From an uncultured Clostridia bacterium (GTDB lineage Bacteria > Bacillota > Clostridia > Christensenellales > DTU072), in the NCBI GenBank assembly GCA_934296355.1, contig CAKRAY010000055.1:1-8950 (forward strand): DNA of 8,950 bases, given 5' to 3'. Position numbers and translations under genes: made by a program. Below the pieces are notes generated by a model that made no database searches, had not been told where the DNA came from, and saw nothing but the letters and a program-made list of their open reading frames with translations. Positions 1-6,176 of the stretch are shown here, piece after piece (the first letter of the stretch is position 1; every line of letters begins with the position of its first letter).

Positions 1-2
1 CC

Positions 3-117
3 TTATTAGTCGGTACCAAGGGGGAAACAAATGGAATTACACAAAGAAAGAGGTCGCAAAAAACGACCTCTTTTGACAGTAATGTAATGCCCCCTTGCGA
101 CTGGTACCGGTTAATAA
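3..117. repeat. Nested inverted-repeat element, about 115 bases
   Basis: Five pairs of complementary arms nest around one centre: TTATTA 3-8 with TAATAA 112-117, CGGTACC 11-17 with GGTACCG 103-109, AAGGGGG 18-24 with CCCCCTT 90-96, ATTACA 36-41 with TGTAAT 83-88, and AAAGAGGTCG 47-56 with CGACCTCTTT 64-73. The outer 15-base arms match at 13 positions. The right arm carries six extra bases (97-102). The transcript of either strand could fold into one long hairpin. This fits a small structured RNA, a MITE-like palindromic element or an elaborate terminator of a gene lying to the left. The right end abuts the -35 box of the lexA promoter. The arms are seen directly; the nature of the element is not known to me. 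Confidence 0.65.
47..75. terminator. Perfect 10-bp hairpin, possible intrinsic terminator
   Basis: AAAGAGGTCG (47-56) and CGACCTCTTT (64-73) form an uninterrupted 10-bp stem with a 7-base A-rich loop. It is the apex of the larger nested repeat. Read on the plus strand, the stem ends in TTTT followed by GACA, which is a short U-tract; read on the minus strand, it ends in CTTTC. It could end transcription arriving from the left before the lexA promoter, but the weak U-tract keeps this tentative. Confidence 0.4.
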
Positions 118-146
118 TTGACAACGCGCATTTAACGTAGTATAAT
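118..146 (+). promoter_or_regulatory. Consensus sigma-A promoter of the lexA operon
   Basis: TTGACA at 118-123 and TATAAT at 141-146 are both perfect matches to the vegetative consensus and are separated by the ideal 17 bases. Transcription should start near 153, about 40 bases upstream of the lexA start codon. Such a strong promoter fits a gene held down by a repressor. It is the only convincing promoter in the window. Confidence 0.88.
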
Positions 147-156
147 AATTCTAAAC

Positions 157-170
157 GAAACATTTGTTTC
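157..170 (+). promoter_or_regulatory. Putative LexA operator (SOS box)
   Basis: GAAACATTTGTTTC is a palindrome with perfect 6-base arms and a 2-base centre, just downstream of the expected transcription start. Its core AACATTTGTT resembles the Gram-positive SOS box, usually written CGAACRNRYGTTYC, but the outermost bases differ and a C precedes it (CGAAAC). The position between promoter and lexA fits autorepression by LexA. The palindrome and its place are seen; the binding is inferred. Confidence 0.75.
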
Positions 171-194
171 CGATAGAAATTACGGGCGGTCGAA

Positions 195-791
195 ATGAGG
201 TCTAAAGACGAAAACAAGATTTACGAAATAAAGCGGTGCATCGAGTCGAGCGTTGAGAATAGGGGCTTTTCTCCGACAATGCAAGAAATTGCCGATAAAG
301 TCGGTTTAAGTAAGGGTACCGTATGTAAATACTTACAAGAGATGACTCTGAGGGGAATCGTAAAAAACGAGGGCGGCTGGCGCGGTACGCGTACCGAGCG
401 CAGTGAGAACAGAGTTTTGCGCGTTCCGCTTATAGGTACGGTTGCGTGCGGACTGCCGATTTTTGCGGAACAAAACGTAGAAGAAACTCTGACTTTTAAT
501 TCTTCGTTAATGGGTAGCGGCGAGTTTTTCGCTTTGCGAGCAAAAGGCGACAGTATGGTCGGCGCGGGCATAGAAGAGGGCGATATAGTCGTGATTAAGC
601 GTACTCGTTACGCCGACGAAGGCAGTATCGTGGTTTCTTTAATCGGCGACGAAGTAACATTAAAAAGAATATTTTTTGACAAAAAGACGCATAAAATCAG
701 ATTGCACGCCGAAAATCCCGCTTATGAAGATATGGTTTTCGACGAAGTGAACGTGCAAGGCGTAGCGATGAGGGTCATCAAGGAGATATAG
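195..791 (+). CDS. lexA: LexA, SOS transcriptional repressor
   Basis: LexA represses DNA-damage genes in the cytoplasm and inactivates itself by cleavage when RecA filaments form. The 198-residue protein has the usual family length. A winged helix-turn-helix lies at about residues 8-65 (SPTMQEIADKVGLSKGTV at 26-43). The S24 protease domain follows a linker. The scissile bond is within GTVACG and falls at Cys85-Gly86 rather than the common Ala-Gly. The catalytic Ser120 lies in AKGDSM and Lys157 in EVTLKR, so self-cleavage should be intact. The start ATG follows GGGCGG (184-189), an imperfect ribosome-binding site, but the next in-frame Met (29) would remove part of the DNA-binding domain. The gene heads an operon with a translesion polymerase and a YolD-like gene, under a consensus promoter and an LexA-box palindrome. 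The alternative of a UmuD- or phage-repressor-like protein is less likely because of the LexA-type winged helix. Confidence 0.95.
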   Translation: MRSKDENKIYEIKRCIESSVENRGFSPTMQEIADKVGLSKGTVCKYLQEMTLRGIVKNEGGWRGTRTERSENRVLRVPLIGTVACGLPIFAEQNVEETLTFNSSLMGSGEFFALRAKGDSMVGAGIEEGDIVVIKRTRYADEGSIVVSLIGDEVTLKRIFFDKKTHKIRLHAENPAYEDMVFDEVNVQGVAMRVIKEI

Positions 792-796
792 TCGCA

Positions 797-2059
797 TTGG
801 AAAAACAACGTTATTACTTATGCATAGACATGAAGTGTTTTTTCGCTTCGGTCGAATGCGCCGAGCGCGGGCTGAACCCGTTCGAAACGAACCTTGTCGT
901 TGCGGACGAAACGAGAGGGCGGGGCAGTATATGCTTGGCGATAAGTCCGAAGATGAAATCGCTCGGAGTCAAGAACCGTTGTCGAGTTTACGAAATACCG
1001 CATAATATAGAGTATATAACGGCGAAACCGCGTATGGCGAAGTACATCGAGTACGCGGCGGACATTTACGAAATATATTTGGGGTTCGTCGCCAAAGAGG
1101 ATATACACGTTTATTCCATAGACGAGGCGTTCTTGGACGTAACCGAATACCTCGACTTGTACGAGTTGAACGCGGAGGAACTTGCCGAGCGTATAATAAA
1201 CCGCATTGCGCAAGTCAAGCGTATTCCCGCGACTGCCGGGATAGGGACTAACTTATACCTTGCAAAAATCGCGCTTGACATAACGGCTAAGCATTCCCGT
1301 ACGCATATAGGCTTTTTGGACGAGGAATTGTTTATAAAAACGCTATGGAAGCATCGGCCGCTAAGCGATTTTTGGGGAATATCTGCGGGAACGTGTCGTA
1401 GACTTAGAAAGTACAACGTGTACGATATGGAAGGTATCGCCAAACTGGACGAGAGGTTTCTTTATAAAGAGTTCGGAGTGAACGCGGAGATTCTTATCGA
1501 CCACGCCTACGGCAGAGAACCGTGCTTAATGAAAGATATAAAGGGATATAAGGCAAAAAGTCATTCTATATCCACCTCGCAAATACTTTTCGAGGACTAC
1601 GACTACGACAAAGCGAAGATAGTTATCGAGGAAATGGCTCTTAACTGTTGTCAAAGGCTTATGAAAGAGAAGAAAATCGCGCGGTCGGTGGGAGTTTTCG
1701 TCGGATATTCGCGAGATACCGTGCCTTCTTCCGGCGGCGTTATGAAAATGAGCGAAAGCACTAACGTTTTCTCGATAATAATGAAGTACGTGGTAGAACT
1801 TTACGAAAAGCACACGGACAGAACGCAACCGATAAGGCGGTTAATGATAGATTTCGGCGGGTTGTGCGACGAATCGTGCGCGGGGTACGACCTTTTTACC
1901 GACTTCGACAAGGTAGAAAAGGAGCGAGCCGGGGAGCGCGCGGTAATAGACATAAAAACCAAATACGGCAAAAACGCAATCATTCGCGGCGCGGACTTAC
2001 AAGAAGGCGCGACGCAAATTACAAGAAACAAACTTATAGGAGGACATAACGGTGAATAG
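797..2059 (+). CDS. Y-family DNA polymerase, PolY2/UvrX-like (error-prone translesion synthesis)
   Basis: This polymerase extends past DNA lesions at low fidelity. In 420 residues, the palm has Asp11 in LCIDMKCFFASVE and Asp109-Glu110 in YSIDEAFLDVT, the expected metal-binding triad, with Phe16 in the steric-gate position. Helix-hairpin-helix and thumb segments follow at about 185-240, then a little-finger domain. Met-Lys after Asp11, instead of Met-Asp of E. coli DinB, and the C-terminal GATQITRNKLIGGH segment resemble the Gram-positive YqjW/UvrX branch. GYDLF (363-367) sits where a sliding-clamp motif (QLxLF type) could be, but it is degenerate. The start is TTG at 797, 5 bases after the lexA stop. 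Its AAGGAG (780-785) lies inside the end of lexA, with an 11-base spacer. The first internal ATG (residue 12) would lose Asp11. Its place right behind lexA makes it an SOS gene. A prophage origin, as for UvrX, is not supported by other phage genes here. Confidence 0.93.
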   Translation: MEKQRYYLCIDMKCFFASVECAERGLNPFETNLVVADETRGRGSICLAISPKMKSLGVKNRCRVYEIPHNIEYITAKPRMAKYIEYAADIYEIYLGFVAKEDIHVYSIDEAFLDVTEYLDLYELNAEELAERIINRIAQVKRIPATAGIGTNLYLAKIALDITAKHSRTHIGFLDEELFIKTLWKHRPLSDFWGISAGTCRRLRKYNVYDMEGIAKLDERFLYKEFGVNAEILIDHAYGREPCLMKDIKGYKAKSHSISTSQILFEDYDYDKAKIVIEEMALNCCQRLMKEKKIARSVGVFVGYSRDTVPSSGGVMKMSESTNVFSIIMKYVVELYEKHTDRTQPIRRLMIDFGGLCDESCAGYDLFTDFDKVEKERAGERAVIDIKTKYGKNAIIRGADLQEGATQITRNKLIGGHNGE

Positions 2060-2369
2060 AGAGGACAGAGCAAAACAATTTGCGCCGTTCGACGCGTTGA
2101 AAGGTTTGCAAGAAGAACTGAGAAAACGTGAAGAACGCTTGACGCGGATACAAAAAAGAGAACTTTCCGAAGAAACGCAAGCGGAAATCGGCAAAGAACT
2201 CATAAAAATCCGCAAAAATTCGCAAGCGGAAATCACTTTTTACAAGGCGGGGCATTACGTTACCGTTTGCGGCGCAGTAAAAGAGTATTCCGTCGTGTAT
2301 AAATACTTAGTCGTGGAAGAAGAAAAAATCTTTTTCGACGATATTACCGAATTAAAAGTTTTGGAATAA
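2052..2369 (+). CDS. YolD-like family protein
   Basis: This small protein of 105 residues has the YolD-like hallmark RAKQFAPFDALKGLQEEL near its N-terminus (residues 6-23), a charged, probably coiled segment (24-55), and a beta-rich end (GHYVTVCGAVKEYSVV, then IFFDDITEL). YolD-like genes are regularly found beside Y-family polymerases of the YqjW/UvrX type in Firmicutes. Their biochemical role is not established; a UmuD-like accessory role for the polymerase has been suggested from this linkage. The GTG start at 2052 overlaps the polymerase stop by 8 bases, and AGGAGG at 2038-2043 with an 8-base spacer supports it, so translation is probably coupled. It is the last gene of the SOS operon. No clear terminator follows in the next 120 bases. 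Confidence 0.88.
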   Translation: MNREDRAKQFAPFDALKGLQEELRKREERLTRIQKRELSEETQAEIGKELIKIRKNSQAEITFYKAGHYVTVCGAVKEYSVVYKYLVVEEEKIFFDDITELKVLE

Positions 2370-2478
2370 ATTTTCCTTAAAGGTATGGAATAAAAAGCAA
2401 AAATATAGTATCATTATTATACGACGTGCTTTATAGGAAAAGATAACATTAAGGTACGCTGATTTCTTGCGAAAAAAC

Positions 2479-2484
2479 AAGGAG
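2479..2484 (+). promoter_or_regulatory. Ribosome-binding site deciding the pdp start
   Basis: AAGGAG lies only 2 bases before the ATG at 2487 but 8 bases before the ATG at 2493. The second spacing is the normal one, so 2493 is preferred. The resulting N-terminus (MRMYDIIKKK) also matches the family start better. The stretch 2370-2478 upstream is AT-rich and shows no convincing promoter or terminator. Confidence 0.7.
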
Positions 2485-2492
2485 ATATGAGT

Positions 2493-3794
2493 ATGCGAAT
2501 GTATGATATTATAAAGAAAAAACGCGACGGACTCGAACTTACCGAAGCGGAAATAAACTTTTTCGTAGACGGCTTTGTTAAGGGCGAAATTCCCGACTAT
2601 CAGGCGGCGGCTTTGTGTATGGCGATTTATTTTCGCGGTATGACCGTTGAAGAAACGGCATATCTTACCTTTGCGGTGCGAGATTCGGGGCAAAAACTCG
2701 ATTTTTCCAAGTTGCGCGGTATAAGAGTCGATAAACACTCTACGGGCGGCGTAGGGGATAAAACGAGCCTTGTCGTTGCGCCCGTGGTAGCTTCGCTCGG
2801 CGTTAAAGTCGCTAAAATGAGCGGAAGAGGCTTAGGCCATACCGGCGGAACCATAGATAAACTCGAATCGATAAAGGGTTTCCGCACGGATATTCCCGAA
2901 AAAGAATTTTTAGAAATAGTAGAAAAAACGGGTATAGCCATCGTGGGACAAAGCAAGGAACTCGCGCCTGCGGATAAAAAGTTATACGCGCTTCGCGACG
3001 TGACCGCGACGGTAGACAGTTTGCCTCTTATAGTTTCCAGTATTATGGGTAAGAAACTCGCCGCCGACGACGATTGCATAGTGCTTGACGTCAAAACGGG
3101 TAGCGGCGCGTTTATGAAAACCGTAGAAGACAGTAAACGACTTGCCTCGCTAATGGTCGATATCGGCAAAAAATCGGGCAAAAAAATGCTTGCTTTGATA
3201 ACCGATATGGACGTGCCGCTCGGCGCGAATATCGGTAACGCCTTGGAAGTAAAGGAAGCGATCGAGATACTTAACGGCAAGGGCGCGGAAGATTTAAGAG
3301 AGATTTGCGTAATTCTCGCCTCTTCGATGTTGTTTTTGGCTGATTACGGTAGCGAAGAAGAGTGTAAAAAGGCGGTTATCGAGGCGATTGACGGCGGGAA
3401 AGCGTTAAAGAAATTAGCCGAAATGGTAACGGCACAAGGCGGCGACGCCGAGCAAATTTATCATCCGGAACTTTTGCCCGACGCTAAGATAAAGTTCGAA
3501 GTTTTATCGCCGAAGAGCGGATATATCGAGCATATCGACACCGAGGGTTACGGCGAAGCGAGTTTGCTCCTCGGCGCGGGCAGAAACACCATGGCGGAAA
3601 CGATAGATTATGCCTCGGGAATAGTTTTGAAGAAGAAAACCGGCGATTATGTAAGAGCGGGCGAAGCGATAGCGATTATGCACACTTCGGACGAAAAGCG
3701 GCTTTCCGCCGCGGAAGAAAAACTGCTGTCTTCCGTGACACTCGGAGCGGAAAAACCGATTTTACGACCGTTAATTCTCGGTGAAGTAAGATAA
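2493..3794 (+). CDS. pdp: Pyrimidine-nucleoside phosphorylase
   Basis: This cytoplasmic dimeric enzyme splits uridine, thymidine or deoxyuridine with phosphate into the base and (deoxy)ribose 1-phosphate, for pyrimidine salvage or use of the sugar as carbon source. With the start at 2493 it has 433 residues, the normal length. The N-terminal alpha domain is followed by the phosphate-binding KHSTGGVGD (81-89), the family signature SGRGLGHTGGTIDKLE (110-125), the substrate-contacting YALRDVT (165-171), and LDVKTGSGAFMK (198-209). The C-terminal domain contains LLGAGR and the stretch GDYVRAGEAIA, typical of the family. Sequence alone favours the broad-specificity Gram-positive enzyme over strict thymidine phosphorylase, but the two are hard to separate. 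It lies 13 bases before cdd, and the two enzymes act in sequence on cytidine (deaminated first, then phosphorolysed). Confidence 0.94.
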   Translation: MRMYDIIKKKRDGLELTEAEINFFVDGFVKGEIPDYQAAALCMAIYFRGMTVEETAYLTFAVRDSGQKLDFSKLRGIRVDKHSTGGVGDKTSLVVAPVVASLGVKVAKMSGRGLGHTGGTIDKLESIKGFRTDIPEKEFLEIVEKTGIAIVGQSKELAPADKKLYALRDVTATVDSLPLIVSSIMGKKLAADDDCIVLDVKTGSGAFMKTVEDSKRLASLMVDIGKKSGKKMLALITDMDVPLGANIGNALEVKEAIEILNGKGAEDLREICVILASSMLFLADYGSEEECKKAVIEAIDGGKALKKLAEMVTAQGGDAEQIYHPELLPDAKIKFEVLSPKSGYIEHIDTEGYGEASLLLGAGRNTMAETIDYASGIVLKKKTGDYVRAGEAIAIMHTSDEKRLSAAEEKLLSSVTLGAEKPILRPLILGEVR

Positions 3795-3807
3795 AAGGAG
3801 GCAAAAT

Positions 3808-4218
3808 ATGACCGATAAAGAACTTGTTTTAAGAGCGGTTACGGCGCGCGAGAAGGCATACGCGCCTTATTCCGGTTTTTGCGTCGGCGCGGCGTTACTT
3901 ACCGAAAGCGGTAAGGTTTATACCGGTTGCAATATAGAAAACGCCTCGCTCGGGGCTACGATTTGCGCGGAGCGCGTGGCGATGACCAAAGCGGTTTCCG
4001 ACGGAGAGAGAAAGTTTGCAAAAATAGCCATAGTCGGCGGAAAAGAGGGCGAAGACCTTGTTTTTTGCTCGCCTTGCGGTATATGCAGACAGTTTATGGC
4101 GGAGTTTACGAACGCCGATTTTCCCGTAATTCTCGGCACGCCGAACGATTTTCGTACTTACACGCTTAACGAACTCTTACTATTGGCTTTTACGCCCAAA
4201 GATTTATCTGTAGAATAA
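3808..4218 (+). CDS. cdd: Cytidine deaminase
   Basis: It hydrolyses cytidine and deoxycytidine to uridine and deoxyuridine plus ammonia. The 136-residue protein is the short, tetrameric, zinc-dependent type. The substrate loop GCNIENAS (40-47) precedes TICAERVA, with zinc ligand Cys53 and the proton-shuttling Glu55. PCGICRQ supplies Cys90 and Cys93. These match the three-cysteine zinc site of the B. subtilis enzyme. The C-terminus NELLLLAFTPKDL is also typical. A strong ribosome-binding site AGGAGG (3796-3801) with a 6-base spacer lies in the 13-base gap after pdp, so the two genes are surely cotranscribed. Its product uridine is the substrate of the neighbouring phosphorylase. Nothing is missing or unusual in the protein. 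Confidence 0.96.
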   Translation: MTDKELVLRAVTAREKAYAPYSGFCVGAALLTESGKVYTGCNIENASLGATICAERVAMTKAVSDGERKFAKIAIVGGKEGEDLVFCSPCGICRQFMAEFTNADFPVILGTPNDFRTYTLNELLLLAFTPKDLSVE

Positions 4219-4291
4219 GAGAGCGTCCGATGCGCGTTCCTTACACGTTGCTTCGGTTTTCGTAAGGAATCAACGCGCTTGCGCCACTCTC
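4219..4291 (+). promoter_or_regulatory. Structured leader between cdd and fhs, unassigned
   Basis: Directly after the cdd stop, GAGAG (4219-4223) can pair with CTCTC (4287-4291). After a symmetric 8-by-8 internal loop, GCGCG (4232-4236) pairs with CGCGC (4274-4278), and TTCCTTAC (4237-4244) pairs with GTAAGGAA (4262-4269), with TCAA (4270-4273) bulged. The apical loop is about 17 bases. No U-tract follows, so it is not an ordinary terminator. It ends 25 bases before the fhs start codon and could be a regulatory leader, a processing site or a palindromic repeat. It lacks the conserved CCGCCUGGGC of the ZTP (pfl) riboswitch, and I cannot match it to the tetrahydrofolate riboswitch. Confidence 0.5.
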
Positions 4292-4316
4292 GGAATAATA
4301 TAAAAGGAAAAAAACG

Positions 4317-6005
4317 ATGTACAAAAGCGATATACAAATTGCGCAAGAAGCGAGCTTGCGCCCCATTAAGGAAATAGCCGAAGCGGCGGGTATCGACGAC
4401 GAAGATTTGGAATTATACGGAAAATACAAAGCGAAAGTGAACCCGAGCAAGATTTTTTCGCGCGCTGGCAAGCAAGGGAAACTGATACTTGTCACGGCGA
4501 TAACGCCCACTCCCGCGGGCGAGGGTAAAACCACCACGACAATCGGGCTTGCGGACGGACTGAAACTTATAGGTAAGAAAGTTAACGTTGCGCTTAGAGA
4601 ACCCTCTTTGGGGCCCGTTTTCGGCGTTAAAGGCGGAGCGACGGGCGGCGGTTACGCGCAAGTCGCGCCTATGGAAGATATAAATTTACATTTTACGGGC
4701 GATTTTCACGCTATCGGCGCGGCGAACAACTTGCTTGCGGCGATGCTCGACAATCATATTCATCAAGGCAACGCGCTCGGTATCGATACGAGAAGAATTA
4801 CTTGGAAACGTTGCGTGGATATGAACGATAGGCAGTTACGATTCGTCGTTGACGGTTTGGGCGGCAAGACTTGCGGCGTGCCGAGAGAGGACGGATTCGA
4901 CATTACCGTAGCCTCGGAAATCATGGCGGTTTTTTGCCTTGCGGAGTCGGTTGCCGATTTAAGAAACAGACTCGGTAAAATCATTGTGGCGTATAATTAC
5001 GACGGTAAGCCGGTTACGGCGGACGACTTAAAAGCGGCGGGCGCGATGACCGCCTTGCTTCTTGACGCGTTGAAACCTAATTTGGCGCAAACTTTGGGCG
5101 GCGTTCCCGCCTTTATACACGGCGGACCGTTCGCTAACATTGCCCACGGCTGCAATTCGGTTATGGCGACGCGACTTGCTTTGTGCTTAGCGGACTATAC
5201 CGTTACCGAAGCGGGTTTCGGCGCGGACTTGGGCGCGGAAAAATTTCTCGATATAAAGTGTAGAAAAACGGGTTTAGTTCCGTCGGCGGTCGTTATCGTC
5301 GCCACCGTCAGAGCGTTAAAAATGCACGGCGGCAAGGCTAAAAACGAATTAAGCGACGAAGATTTGGTCGCGCTCGGAGCGGGGCTACCGAATTTGCTTC
5401 GTCACGTTTCTAATATAAAGAACGTATATAAACTCCCTTGCGTAGTGGCGATAAACCGTTTCCCGACGGACACCGACGAAGAGATACGATTTATTACCGA
5501 CGAATGCAAGCGGCTCGGCGTAAACGTGAGGTTGTCCACTGTGTGGGCGGACGGCGGCAAGGGCGCGATTGCGCTTGCCGAGGAAACGGTAAGACTTTGC
5601 GAAGAGGAAAACGGCGAGTTCGCTTTTTCGTACGAACTCGATAAGCCGATAGATGAAAAAATCAAGCGTATAGTCACTAAAATTTACGGCGGCGACGGAA
5701 TAACGCTCACGCCGCAAGCGAAAAAACAAATCGAAGAACTGACCGCGTTGGGGTTCGGGGATTTGCCCGTATGTATCGCCAAAACGCAATACAGTTTTTC
5801 CGACGACCCGACTAAACTCGGCGCGCCGAGCGGATTTAGAGTGACGGTAAAACAAGTAAAAGTCAGCGCGGGCGCGGGTTTTATAGTCGTCCTTACCGGC
5901 GATATACTCACTATGCCGGGACTACCGAAAGTTCCCGCCGCCGAAAAAATAGACGTAGTTTTCGACGAAAATAAGGGCGATTACAAAATAATCGGACTAT
6001 TTTAA
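4317..6005 (+). CDS. fhs: Formate-tetrahydrofolate ligase
   Basis: It uses ATP to join formate to tetrahydrofolate, giving 10-formyl-tetrahydrofolate. This is the entry point of one-carbon units in anaerobes and a step of the methyl branch of the Wood-Ljungdahl route where that pathway exists. The 562 residues match the family length (about 555-560). A P-loop [11 protein letters not shown] lies at 63-73, and [19 protein letters not shown] (95-113) contains the first family signature, with Thr in place of the second Ala. The second signature [12 protein letters not shown] is at 328-339. AAGGAA (4304-4309) is a moderate ribosome-binding site 7 bases before the ATG. The gene follows cdd after 98 bases holding a stem-loop leader, and no separate promoter is convincing, so it may be read from the pdp-cdd transcript. 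A strong terminator follows the stop. The gene alone does not show acetogenesis. Confidence 0.97.
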   Translation: MYKSDIQIAQEASLRPIKEIAEAAGIDDEDLELYGKYKAKVNPSKIFSRAGKQGKLILVTAITPTPAGEGKTTTTIGLADGLKLIGKKVNVALREPSLGPVFGVKGGATGGGYAQVAPMEDINLHFTGDFHAIGAANNLLAAMLDNHIHQGNALGIDTRRITWKRCVDMNDRQLRFVVDGLGGKTCGVPREDGFDITVASEIMAVFCLAESVADLRNRLGKIIVAYNYDGKPVTADDLKAAGAMTALLLDALKPNLAQTLGGVPAFIHGGPFANIAHGCNSVMATRLALCLADYTVTEAGFGADLGAEKFLDIKCRKTGLVPSAVVIVATVRALKMHGGKAKNELSDEDLVALGAGLPNLLRHVSNIKNVYKLPCVVAINRFPTDTDEEIRFITDECKRLGVNVRLSTVWADGGKGAIALAEETVRLCEEENGEFAFSYELDKPIDEKIKRIVTKIYGGDGITLTPQAKKQIEELTALGFGDLPVCIAKTQYSFSDDPTKLGAPSGFRVTVKQVKVSAGAGFIVVLTGDILTMPGLPKVPAAEKIDVVFDENKGDYKIIGLF

Positions 6006-6017
6006 TACTTGTATCGC

Positions 6018-6075
6018 AAAAACGCCTACCTTAGGAACATGCACGCGCGTTCTTCCAAAGGTAGGCGTTTTTTTT
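6018..6075 (+). terminator. Strong intrinsic terminator after fhs, probably bidirectional
   Basis: AAAAACGCCTACCTT (6018-6032) and AAGGTAGGCGTTTTT (6058-6072) form a 15-bp stem, and the T-run extends through 6075 (eight Ts). The 25-base loop can itself fold (GAAC 6035-6038 with GTTC 6049-6052). On the minus strand the same stem ends in TTTTTGCG, so it can also stop transcripts arriving from ypeB. Outside it, ACTTGT (6007-6012) pairs with ACAAGT (6080-6085). It lies between converging operons. Confidence 0.9.
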
Positions 6076-6093
6076 GTAAACAAGTGAAAAAGT

Positions 6094-6167
6094 TTGCTTG
6101 CAAGGACTTTTTTCGCGACTTATTTTCACAGAAACGGCAGAATGTCAATGACAAAACCGGCAAGCAA
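6094..6167 (-). terminator. Possible secondary terminator behind ypeB
   Basis: TTGCTTGC (6094-6101) and GCAAGCAA (6160-6167) are perfect 8-base inverted arms. In the minus-strand transcript the second arm is followed by ACTTTTTC. The 58-base spacing is large for an intrinsic terminator, so it is only a weak candidate. The fhs-side hairpin is the better stop for the minus-strand operon. Confidence 0.25.
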
Positions 6168-6176
6168 CGATAGTCG

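Noticed and set aside
73..78. A second TTGACA as a possible -35 box
   Set aside because: The hexamer 17 bases downstream (96-101) is TGCGAC, which is not a -10 box. The TTGACA at 118-123 has a perfect partner.
3..140. Open frame from the left edge, 45 codons, ending in a stop at 138-140; a second frame ends at 74-76
   Set aside because: Both run through the nested inverted repeat, and the longer one overlaps the consensus promoter. The repeat explains the sequence better than protein coding, although the tail of an upstream gene cannot be excluded.
2370..2478. Possible promoter for pdp with TATAGT (2404-2409) or TATTAT (2415-2420) as -10
   Set aside because: No acceptable -35 box lies at 16-18 bases from either. 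The AT-rich composition makes such hexamers likely by chance.
2627..3280. Long open frame on the minus strand opposite pdp (217 codons)
   Set aside because: It lies wholly opposite a well-conserved enzyme gene, its protein is Ser/Pro/Thr-rich as expected of an antisense reading of these codons, and it has no ribosome-binding context.
4219..4316. ZTP (pfl) or tetrahydrofolate riboswitch before fhs
   Set aside because: The conserved CCGCCUGGGC of ZTP riboswitches is missing, and the core sequences I know for the tetrahydrofolate riboswitch are not seen. The structure is reported as unassigned.
5385..5855. Long open frame on the minus strand opposite fhs
   Set aside because: It is an antisense shadow of the fhs coding sequence; its composition (many Arg, Phe, Tyr) is not typical of a real protein here.
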